This document shows positions 1-8,763 of a DNA stretch of 64,000 nucleotides, piece after piece (position 1 is the stretch's first letter; each line of letters begins with the position of its first letter). The stretch is taken from positions 41,633,165 through 41,697,164 of the forward strand of contig NC_087064.1 of the NCBI RefSeq assembly GCF_963678635.1, written 5' to 3'. The notes below the pieces were generated by a model. It searched no databases, had not been told where the DNA came from, and worked only from the letters and a program-made list of their open reading frames with translations. The DNA comes from Symsagittifera roscoffensis. Lineage: Eukaryota; Xenacoelomorpha; Acoela; Convolutidae. Both the position numbers and the translations under genes were made by a program.

Positions 1-979
1 TCCAGTAATGGTTTTTTAGTAGCTTCCATTGTTACTCTTTCGCCATCATTTGCGTCTTTTTTGTTTATCGTCTGCCATAGGTTGCTGAGGGATTCCTAGT
101 GCCTTTTCATTGTTTCCTCTCTGTTTTAGCATTCAAGAAGTTCTGCATGGACATTTTTAGAGATGATCTTTTTTTACAATTATAGCCAACTCATTTCCCA
201 GCCTACCCTTGCTGCCTCATTTTGGTGATCGCTTCAGCAATTTTTGATTTTATTGTTCTGACTTAAGCAGAAAATGACGATATATTTATGCTCGGGGTGG
301 TTTTTTCCCCGAACAAACTTCGAATTTTAACTAGCAATTTTTGATGATTCTTTATAAACTTGAAAGTTTTTGTTGTCCTGAGCTCGAATTTATAGCGATG
401 TTCTACTTCTGAGTAATTTTCGCAAAGTTATTGGGGTTTAAATTTTGCCTACTCGGGACAATTAACGCGCGATGATTTTAATGCTATTAACGCATAAGCG
501 AAGATATAATCCCTGTTAAAACTCGTTCCAAATTGAATTGAGGCATGCCATTCCTTCTATTTAATACTATTTTACCTACAAATTGTGTCATTTTTTTTCT
601 TTACGCAGCAAGTGGGAATTGGTTTGCGAAAAAAATCACAAAAAAACTGCTTTGATTTTGTTTCATTTTTTAGAAATCTTCATCATTTTTATGCGAACGC
701 CAATCTATAGACTTCAAAGGCAGTCAGAACAATGAGGGTTGTGCAGTAATGCGAGCAGTCTGTTAATGATTCGATTTGGCCTATAACGTCGTTTAATTGA
801 GAATTAATGAAATTTTTCAGGAAAATCCTTTAAAGTTGTTCAGGTTCAAGTTTACTTTTTCGCGGTTTAGCTTTCGGTTTTTGTAAGTTCAATTCCTTTT
901 TTTTATCGAGTTGAAGGAAAACTCCCATATCTAACAGTTCAGCTCAGTCGTCTTTTCCATCTCGTATGAGGTATTGGCG
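1..979. other. No gene seen; dispersed repeat
   Basis: I see no coding region here. Part of it (about 265-760) resembles 46880-47150: both share a stretch around 'atttatgctcg', then 'actagcaattttt'-like text, and later a run reading 'ctcaaaaggcagtcggaaca' in one copy and a close variant in the other. It is therefore best read as a decayed dispersed repeat. Confidence 0.5.
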
Positions 980-1537
980 TCACCCATGTAGGACCGCCTG
1001 CCACTGGTTTCGATCGCTGGCAATGGTTTCCAGGTAATATTTACAGATCGCATCAAAGACGCGGCGGGAGAAGTTGAGCGGTTTCATTAGTTCATCTGTT
1101 TTTTTCTTCATGATCCTTTCGTTTGAAAGTTTTACCCCACCTGGCGGTCTTTTCCAGGATCGATCTGGTTTGGCCATGAATAGGATCTTGGGGTATCGAC
1201 AGGAATCGACGCGAAGAACATACCCGAGGTATGTCTTCTGTCTGCGCCAGATGGTTTCCGAAAACGTCTCTACTTGATCACTCTTTCGCAGGACCTTGAT
1301 GTCGGATACCTGGTGTTGCCACCTGGTTTTTGTGACTATACGAAGGCATTTCATATAGAGTACGTCGAGTCTATGAATATCGGCTCGGATTATGTTCCAA
1401 GTTTCACAGGCGTGTGAAGCAATTGTGAAGACACTGGCCTTCAGAATACGGATCAAGATCTTTGTTTTGATATTTGATTTCCACAACTGAGATAACTGGC
1501 TGAAAGCGGCCCAGGCGAGATTTAAGCGCTTGGTTAC
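980..1537 (-). pseudogene. 3' part of a non-LTR retrotransposon ORF (C-terminal end of reverse transcriptase protein)
   Basis: The minus-strand frame from about 1532 down to the stop at 980 encodes the region after the RT fingers and palm of an RTE/BovB-like endonuclease-reverse transcriptase. The diagnostic segments are KASVF followed by SHACETW, then the Arg-rich DIHRLDVLYMKCLRIV stretch that ends such proteins. The matching upstream half lies at 8764-11065. A BEL/Pao element sits exactly between them, and once it and one 5-bp duplication are ignored the frame runs through. The clade is inferred from motif style and not from a phylogeny. Confidence 0.75.
1533..1537. repeat. Left target-site duplication (GTTAC) of BEL/Pao element
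   Basis: GTTAC immediately precedes the TG start of the left LTR and is repeated at 8759-8763 after the right LTR. Five bp is usual for BEL/Pao integration. Confidence 0.9.
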
Positions 1538-1739
1538 TGTTGAAGCCTAAAAAAGACATCTCAGCTTTCTACTTGAACTAAATCTACGATTGAACTGATT
1601 TACTTATTTAAAACCGCATTTAACAAAAATCAATTGACTTCTATCTATAACTCATGAAATAATTTACACTCTTTGCAAATCACTAGTTTTATTCAGTCGG
1701 ATTGGTGATTTTTCGTTTCCCAACTTTTGCTGCACAACG
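1538..1739 (+). repeat. Left LTR of BEL/Pao element
   Basis: 202 bp, starts TGTTGAAGCC and aligns end to end with 8557-8758. The last base is G where the right LTR has the expected A of the CA terminus. About three other substitutions separate the copies. Confidence 0.93.
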
Positions 1740-1743
1740 TTTT

Positions 1744-1761
1744 TGGTGTAACGCGACTCAC
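1744..1761 (+). promoter_or_regulatory. Candidate tRNA primer binding site
   Basis: TGGTGTAACGCGACTCAC begins four bases after the left LTR. TGG pairs with the CCA end of a tRNA, as needed to prime minus-strand synthesis. I did not identify which tRNA. Confidence 0.5.
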
Positions 1762-1800
1762 AAACGAACCAAAGATTAGAAACAAAGAGGAAAGTTAAAA

Positions 1801-3957
1801 ATGTCATCACCTGCTAGTGACATGAGCAACGTGACGCTCACTCTTCCTGCTTTGAAGCGATCAAGAAGTGCTAACCTCGGTGTCATTACCCGATCGGAAA
1901 ATGCCGTCTCAGCAATCTTCAACAAAGAGGCATCTGCTCTAACCTACAAGGAAATTGGAACTCTCAAGGCCAATCTCACGATGTGCGAACGAAAGAAAAA
2001 GGAACTGGAAGAGCTTAATCAGCAAATTTCAAATGTTCTAAACGATGATGAAGATGCAATTGAAGTTGAATTGGAAGAAGCTTAGAAAATCTACCTTCAA
2101 GTAGATTGTTTGATGGAAATGATCACAACTATGTTAGATGACCGAGGAAAATATTCAACTGAATCGGTCAAAGACGACGACAGCGCAAGCGGAACAGGAT
2201 CCTACAAATCCACTTCCCAACGTGGTGCTGGCCGAAACCAAGATACTTGCCTGAAGTTGCCGAAACTGAATTCGCCAACATTTAGCGGAAGGTATGATCA
2301 ATGGCTACCTTTCTTAGATTCCTTTGATGGAGCAGTTCACTCAAATGCATCGCTGTCTGATGTTCAGAAACTGCAATACCTAAAGGGTGCCCTCAAAGAT
2401 GAACCGTTTCGTTTGCTATCCCACTTGCCTACTACAAACGCGAACTACTCAGTCGCAAGGGAACTTCTAAAGGATCGATATGCTGATGTCAAGATGATCT
2501 CACACGCTCACTTGGAAGCAATTTTTGAATTCACTCCAATGAAGCATGAGTCAACCGCAGCAATACGTCGCTTGATTAACACCTACACGGAAAACACGAT
2601 GGCACTGACAGGACTTGGACTAAAAATTGATCAATGCGATTTGATCTGGGTTCACGTTTTGGCCAAGAAATTAGATCCTGAAACTAGAAGACAATGGGAA
2701 CTTTCCTGCGCGGGAAGTGACGTGCCAAAAATCAAACAGATGAAGAAGTTCTTGGAGGAACGATCTCGCGCCCTAGAAGCTACGAAGGACCTCCAGTTAC
2801 CTTCAATTCATAGAAAAATCATCAAGGAAATTCAGACCAATCTGGAAACTCTAAGAAAGATGACAAGGTTCAGACACCACACGAACTCTGCTAAGACAAG
2901 CATCTGCCCATGCTGCAGTGGTGATCACCGCGTGTATCAATGCACAAAATTTCAGGAAATGTCTATTTCCAATAGAAGACAAGAAGCCAAATCAAAGCGA
3001 TTATGCTTCAATTGCCTGTCCCTTGGACACCAAAATCATGAGTGCAAGTCGAAGTCAACGTGCCAAACCTGTCGAAAGGGTCATCACTCGTTACTTCACA
3101 TCCATACAGACCCAAACAAGCAACCGGGACCTGAAAATAAGTTTGCGGGTCACGGGGGTACTACCGGTGCCACTACCATACTGGGAACTGTACTAATTGA
3201 GGTGAAAACTGCAAATGGCGGTTATCACAATTGTCGAGCCTTACTGGACAGCGGATCTGAATGCAGTTTCGTTACAACCAGCTGTGCTAACCAACTCAAG
3301 CTACCAATCAAGAAATTGACTCTTCAACTAACTCGAGTTGGCGGAGGTGCAAAAACTGTGAAATCTGGTTCTGTCAATCTGGAAACAAAGGATTCTCAGA
3401 ATCAATCTCTACATATTGAAGCCTTCACTCTTCAAAAACTTTCTGGCTACCTGCCCAGAGAACGGGTGAATATACCGAACAGTTTGGATATCACACGTCT
3501 TAAGCTCTCGGACCCAGACTTTGATAAACCAAAGGAAATCGATATAATCCTAGGCTGTGATGTCTACAACGACATTGTTGGCTGCGAAAAGATTAAGCTT
3601 ACAGACAAGCTTTATGCACGTGACACTCTATTTGGTTGGATGATTTGCGGCAGAACACCCGGTCCTCCAACAACCTTCTTTAAGTCATTTCATGTGTCTA
3701 TTGACGATAGTCTAAGGAAATTTTGGGAATTAGAAGAAATTCTTGATTTCAAAAAGACAACAACAGAAGAAGATCGATGTGAATCTCACTTTAAGGAAAC
3801 AACCATACTACAAAATGGACGATTCACCGTGCAGCTGCCTTTCAAGCCCAATAGTCAACTTGGCGACAGTTTAGCACAAGCAAAACGCAGATTCAATTAT
3901 CTCGAGCGACGACTGGAACAGAATCCAGAACTAAAGATCGCTATACCGCATTCATAG
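1801..3957 (+). pseudogene. BEL/Pao gag and aspartic protease region
   Basis: The frame opens at ATG 1801 and is broken by an in-frame TAG at 2083-2085 before reopening to 3957. The long segment contains the BEL-type gag domain (LPKLNSPTFSGRYDQWLPF near its start). It is followed by cysteine clusters CPCCSGDHRVYQC, CFNCLSLGHQNHEC and CQTCRKGHH of the nucleic-acid-binding kind. The protease motif LLDSGSECSFV supplies the catalytic Asp. The product would package element RNA and process the polyprotein. Whether the early TAG is a decay mutation or a separate short upstream ORF is unclear; I favour decay. Confidence 0.88.
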
Positions 3958-5786
3958 ACGAATTTCTCGATATGGGGCATATGGAGTACATAACGCCTGG
4001 AGAAATCTAAAAGCCATTTGATAGCGTATATTATCTGCCACATCACTGCGTTTTCAAGGAAGATTCTACTACCACAAAGCTACGTGTAGTTTTCGACGGA
4101 TCTGCAACAACATCAACCGGACAATCACTCAACGACACTTTGATGGTTGGTCCCACGGTACAAGACGACCTCTACTCGATAATCATGCGCTTCAGGTTCT
4201 ACCCAATTGCTTTATCAGCAGATATCGCAAAAATGTACCGACAAGTTGCTCTAGAGGACAAATCGAAGGATTTCCATCGCATACTTTGGAGATCAAATAA
4301 ATCGGATGAAATCAAGCATCTCAGGATGACACGTGTTACATATGGAATAGCTTCGTCAGCTTTTCACTCAACAAGATGCCTCAATGAAGTAGCAGATCAA
4401 TCTAAGAACGCAAAGATCAAAGAAAGTCTCAAAAATTGTTTCTATGTAGACGACTTTCTTGGTGGCGCTAATTATAAGCATGAAGCAGAAAGACTCATCT
4501 CTGATTTATGCGAAGAGCTGAACTCTCATGAATTCCCTCTACGAAAATGAACTTCAAGCAATGCTAAAATAATTGAAGGATTGCCAGAACATCTCCGCGA
4601 AAAATCGGATGTACTGGAACTTTTCTCTGACGAATACAAAATCAAGGCGCTAGGAGTCAGTTGGAAGCCCAATAAGGACATCTTTTGTTTTTCAACTGCC
4701 TTACCAGAGCTGAAACTGCTTACAAAGAGGACTCTTCTGTCCACAATTTCAAAATTGTTTGATCCGATGGGATGGCTAGCTCCATTCATCATCAATTGAA
4801 TGGCTGGGTCCAAGCTATGGGTCCAAGGTTTTGATTGGGATTCTGAAGTCGATCAGAAAACCAAGGAAAAATGGTATGAGCTCACCGGAACATTGCCTCA
4901 ACTACTGGAACTACAGATACCAAGATCTATGAGCTCACATCCAATAAAGGAGGTTCAACTTCACGTATTCTGCGATGCTTCCGAAAAAGCATATGCAGCC
5001 GCAATCTATGCAAGAATTACCAATGATGACGTCAAAACTTTTGCGTATCTACTGACCTCCGAAACAAAGGTTGCTCCGGTCAAAGCAATCTCTGTTCCCA
5101 AATTAGAGCTCTGCGGTGCAAGTTTAGCTACCAAACTTCTTAAATCAGTTCATTCAATTTTGAGGAAAACAAATCTCAAGATAACTTCACACGCCTGGAC
5201 TGATTCAACAATTGTCTTGCAATGGCTTGCTCAACTTCCAAGAACGTGGAACAGTTTTGTTGCAAACAGAGTTTCACCAATACAAGAGACCCTACCCAGA
5301 AGTGATTGGAAACACGTGCCAACAGCAGTAAATCCAGCTGATTTAGCCTCTGGTGGTGTATTAGCTGACACATTAATATCTTCATCACTCTGGTGGAATG
5401 GACCAGATTGGTTGACCAAGGATGAAAGGCACTGGCCCAACCTACAACCATCTCTAGTTGAAGCACCTGAAAAACGAACCGTCAAAGCCAAGACTAATGC
5501 AGAAAGTGAACAAATTCGAACTGTTCTCGCAAATCATGCTCAAAACGAAATGACGGATGGAATTTTTCGTTTAAAGGACTACAGCACTTGGAACAAGACA
5601 GTACGCATCGCATGCTATGTACTATCATTTGTTCAACATCTTAAGCATAGAATATCGACAAACTATCGGAAGTGGCTCAGATCTAAGCGGATATCTGATG
5701 TACAATTTGAAGAAGATTGTCTTAGTCCTAAAAATAGAATCATGGCAAAAATGCTAATTCTTCGTTTAGAGTTGGAGGCAGACTAA
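3937..5786 (+). pseudogene. BEL/Pao reverse transcriptase and RNase H
   Basis: After the stop at 3955-3957 the reading moves to another frame. The palm motif is YVDDFLGG near 4443-4466, with the upstream LRVVFDGS and ALSADIAKMYRQV blocks. RNase H follows with VFCDASEKAYAAAIY (Asp), PKLELCGASL (Glu), AWTDSTIVLQWL (Asp) and NPADLASGG (Asp), so all four metal ligands are readable. Breaks: a frameshift near 3940, a TAA near 4008-4010, TGA at 4548-4550, TGA at 4797-4799 and TAA at 5784-5786. The RT-RNase H segment is therefore a pseudogene, though its core motifs survive. Confidence 0.88.
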
Positions 5787-5801
5787 GTTGGAGGCAGACA
5801 A

Positions 5802-6930
5802 ATGCTAATTCTAAGAGTTGGAGGCAGACTTTCACAATCGAACTACTCAACAGACAAGAAGTTTCCAATACTCGTTTCGAAAAAATCTGATTTAGTATCC
5901 CTACTTATACGCAAATATCATGAAGATACTCTTCATGGCGGGGGGCAATTAGTACTGAACACAATGAGAGAGGAAATTTGGATAATCGGAGGCCGTGATC
6001 TAGTTCGACAGTTCATTAGAAGATGCATGAGTTGTGTCCGATTTAGTCAGCAACCTACTTCTCAATTCATGGCTGATCTTCCTACAGAAAGAATAACACC
6101 CGCAAAACCATTTGCTCAATGTGGAATAGACTTTGCTGGTCCCTTCGAAATTAAGGAAGCAGAGGTCTCAAAAATTGATGTTGCCGTCTTTGTTTGTCTC
6201 GCGACAAAAGCTATTCATTTGGAAATGGTTACTCGTCTAACCAAAGAAGCATGCATCCTTTCATTGAAAGGATTTACTGCACGCCGTGGTAAACCTGAGA
6301 AAATCTTAAGTGACAATGGAAGCAATTTTATCGGGGCTCGAAATGATCTGATCAAAATCAAGGAACTGCTCGACAAAAATGGAACGGACAAATAGAGGAC
6401 TCTGGGAAGCAGCTGTAAAAAGTATGAAGAGACATATGCGAAAAGTTATAGGACTGCAACGTCTCAGTTTTGAAGAATTTCTTACAATTCTTAATCAAAT
6501 TGAAGCTGTCTTAAACTCACGACCATTGTATCCAATGTCAAGTGATCCTAACGACCCAACTCCGCTGACACCCGCTTATTTTCTGATAGGGGAATCATTG
6601 CTAACTCTTCCCTCTGCTGACATCCAAGTTTCAACCAATGTACGATATCGACTATTACAGAATATGATCAAGGATTTCTGGAAAGTTTGGAAAAGGGATT
6701 ACCTCATAACGCTACAAATACGGAAAAAATGGTTCACGGATGGCCCAGAATTTAAAGTTGGCAGCCTAGTCCTACTTGCCGAAGACAATGAACGACCGCT
6801 CGAATGGAAAACTGGACGAATCATAGAAGTTTATCCTGGAAATGACTCGATTGTTCGAGTGGTAAAAGTGAAGACCACAACTGGTGAATACATACGCCCA
6901 GTCGCGAAGCTGCGGAAGCTACCAGTATAG
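5802..6930 (+). pseudogene. BEL/Pao integrase with internal deletion
   Basis: The segment begins with the zinc-binding part (HGGGQLVLNTMREEIWI then CMSCVRF), followed by the catalytic core with DFAGPF and SDNGSNFIG giving the two Asp residues of DDE. The first frame stops at 6395; a second, from 6379, resumes directly at the 'GLWEAAVKSMK' block and runs to TAG at 6928-6930. The piece between them, which normally carries the catalytic Glu and the PPxxPHFGG motif, is missing, so strand transfer should be lost. The C-terminal part (GSLVLLAEDNERPLEW) is intact. Immediately upstream, at 5750-5830, the text 'gttggaggcagac' occurs three times, a small local duplication. Confidence 0.85.
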
Positions 6931-7533
6931 CAACCAAGTCATATCCAATGTGCAGTTCATTTAAAACAAGAACTTTATTGTGCTAAAAATCGAAAAATAT
7001 CAAAAATGTGCAGTTTTCAAATTTTCAGTGGTAGTACCCCCATGACCCTTTTGAAAGTAGGAACCTAAATTACCCCCTATGCAATGCTTTATGGTCTGAA
7101 TCGTTCATATTGACTACTTTCATGTAAATTCCCAATGTTGTATGTTCATAAAAGTCGAAAATGATGTAAATTTTCATCAATTTTTGTGCAAAATCGTTCA
7201 TTAAAATTCGTATGAGGTTGTACTCTCATGACCCAAAATGTAATTATTGTCTGAAAACAGCTAGGATACGCCTACGCTCCTGTCTTGAATGTAACAATAG
7301 GCTCTCTGATCACGTCAAACTGTTAAAATGTTATATTTGCCTTTAAATTATATTCAAAGATGTCGTATTGTAATGATTTACAACCATTAATTCGCATAAA
7401 ATGTTTTTCTAAGTACACAAACTTTCGCTCACGACTCGTACCGTTAATACTTCACTTGTATACTCCTTACTTATGGTGCAGTCACATTTAGTTCATTTAT
7501 TGAATAATTGCTTACATATTTACCGTTGAACAG
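6931..7533. other. Non-coding interval inside BEL/Pao element
   Basis: About 600 bp between the integrase stop and the 3' end of the antisense gene. AT-rich with no convincing ORF in either direction. It probably includes the shared downstream flanks of pol and the cargo gene. Confidence 0.4.
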
Positions 7534-8163
7534 TCATTCGCTGTCATGCGATTCGCTGTCATCTGGTCCTCTTCGCTTGTTGACCCTGCAGTGTTGCTGG
7601 CAGCGCTTCCACGCAGATGCTACCAAGGAAAGTCGAGTTTGCATCTCCGCATAGTACATGCAGCAGACCCTCTCTTCGTCGCAGAGAGTCAGAACTGCGT
7701 GGCACCACGCATATAGAAGATACAAACTTTTCCCCTTCTCAAGAACACCATAGCGGACCAGTTTCTTCTGCTGAGAACCAAGGTTCCTCAGATACTTAGC
7801 AGCATCAGTGAACCCCATCTCCGAATCATTGCTACCGGCCAGGCGCTCAAGTTCACCAGAGAGATTAACTTCAGATGTCATCAGCCACAACTTTCGGCCC
7901 CCCAGAAGACACAAAACAGCATCATCTTCCTCATCCAAGTGTTGATGGAAAGTCCGGAAGGACGAGGACTCTACAAAAATACCTTGGAGAAGAGAAGAAA
8001 AGACCTGCTTCGGCCATCTGGTCTGACCTCCAGACATGACGCCAATAACACCCTTAGCTGTCACACTAGGAGTCTCTCGACAGTTAACTCCAACCTCCCA
8101 GCCAGTGCACAATGACCCTTCTACGCTGAGGTCACTAATACGTTTAAGACCTCTAAGTTGCTT
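7534..8163 (-). CDS. Antisense cargo gene, exon 2: JmjC/cupin-like oxygenase core
   Basis: Exon 2 of a two-exon gene that reads against pol. It starts after a TTTTGTTTTAG acceptor at 8164-8169 and ends at the stop at 7534-7536, giving 209 residues (about 93-301 of a 301-aa product). A block reading SSSFRTFHQHLDEEDD, then LLGGRKLWLM, and later YGVLEKGKSLYLLYAWCHAVLTL resembles the two halves of a JmjC double-stranded beta-helix. The iron ligands could be H167-x-D169 with H247, and K183 could serve the 2-oxoglutarate site. The C-terminus is Lys/Arg then Asp/Ser rich. Unlike pol, this ORF has no stop or frameshift, which suggests it is maintained or young. The family call is by pattern only; a different cupin is possible. 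Confidence 0.6.
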   Translation of the reverse strand, partial: KQLRGLKRISDLSVEGSLCTGWEVGVNCRETPSVTAKGVIGVMSGGQTRWPKQVFSSLLQGIFVESSSFRTFHQHLDEEDDAVLCLLGGRKLWLMTSEVNLSGELERLAGSNDSEMGFTDAAKYLRNLGSQQKKLVRYGVLEKGKSLYLLYAWCHAVLTLCDEERVCCMYYAEMQTRLSLVASAWKRCQQHCRVNKRRGPDDSESHDSE

Positions 8164-8238
8164 CTAAAACAAAATAAACGATTGATGCACACCCGCTATA
8201 CTCTACTACTATGATACAATTGAATAAATGCTACTCAC
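8164..8238 (-). other. Intron of the antisense cargo gene
   Basis: 75 bp, minus-strand GTGAGT donor and TTATTTTGTTTTAG acceptor. Phase 0 on both sides joins the two open frames. Because it is antisense to the retrotransposon RNA it would not be spliced out during retrotransposition, which explains how it persists. Confidence 0.7.
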
Positions 8239-8514
8239 AGTCTCAGCTTTCGGAAACCGCAGAACTGCCCTATCCACGATTGCAGCTTCCTTCCTTGAAG
8301 ACTGGATCTCATCCAACGACTTTACAGGAATCGGAGTGAAACCCAGATCTCCTCTGGTCACTGCATCGAAGAAACCCTGCAGGTCCTCCCGGTCGACAGC
8401 GCCCCGCCTACTGGACCTTCGCACCTCGCCATGTGGAGGCAGACGTGGTGCTCTACCCGACTCCGCCCTCTCCTTCGTCTCATACACTGTAAATGGGTAG
8501 TCATATCCAGACAT
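8239..8514 (-). CDS. Antisense cargo gene, exon 1
   Basis: ATG at 8512-8514 opens 92 codons that end at a GTGAGT donor. The product begins MSGYDYPFTVYETKERAESG and is basic and Arg/Ser rich up to about residue 45, then contains DREDLQGFFDAVTRGDLGF. I do not recognise this part by itself; in JmjC proteins such a stretch could precede the jelly-roll. Only 42 bp separate the ATG from the right LTR, so any promoter would have to lie in the LTR or in flanking DNA read on the minus strand. Coordinates fit a single protein with exon 2. Confidence 0.6.
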
Positions 8515-8543
8515 AATAACGATCTGAAAATTGAAGACACTTC

Positions 8544-8556
8544 AAGGGAGGCGGAA
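8544..8556 (+). promoter_or_regulatory. Polypurine tract before right LTR
   Basis: AAGGGAGGCGGAA abuts the right LTR start. It is purine apart from one C and sits where plus-strand DNA synthesis is primed. Confidence 0.75.
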
Positions 8557-8758
8557 TGTTGAAGCCTAAAAAAGACATCTCAGCTTTCTACTTGAACTAA
8601 ATCTACGATTGAACTGATTTACTTATTTAAAACCGCATTTAACAAAAATCAATTGACTTCTATCTATAACTCATGAAATAATTTACACTCTTTGCGAATC
8701 ACTAGTTTTATTCAGTTGGATTGGTGATTTTTAGTTTCCCAACTTTTGCTGCACAACA
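8557..8758 (+). repeat. Right LTR of BEL/Pao element
   Basis: 202 bp, TGTTGAAG to CACAACA, about 98% identical by eye to 1538-1739. Followed by the GTTAC duplication. Confidence 0.93.
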
Positions 8759-8763
8759 GTTAC
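8759..8763. repeat. Right target-site duplication (GTTAC)
   Basis: Second copy of the 5-bp duplication seen at 1533-1537. Confidence 0.9.

Larger units (their letters stand above)
1538..8758 (+). mobile_element. BEL/Pao LTR retrotransposon carrying an antisense cargo gene
   Basis: The element is 7221 bp, bounded by two 202-bp LTRs and a 5-bp target duplication. On the + strand it has gag with zinc-knuckle cysteines, an aspartic protease, reverse transcriptase, RNase H and integrase in the BEL/Pao order. Between the end of integrase and the right LTR lie about 1.6 kb that hold a two-exon gene on the opposite strand. The LTRs differ at about four positions, so insertion is fairly recent, yet pol has several stops, frameshifts and an integrase deletion. 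The element sits inside an older minus-strand non-LTR retrotransposon. Confidence 0.92.

Noticed and set aside
7617-8500. Plus-strand ORFs at 7617-7799 and 8228-8500
   Set aside because: They lie opposite the two-exon antisense gene, whose minus-strand splice phases and motifs are better supported.
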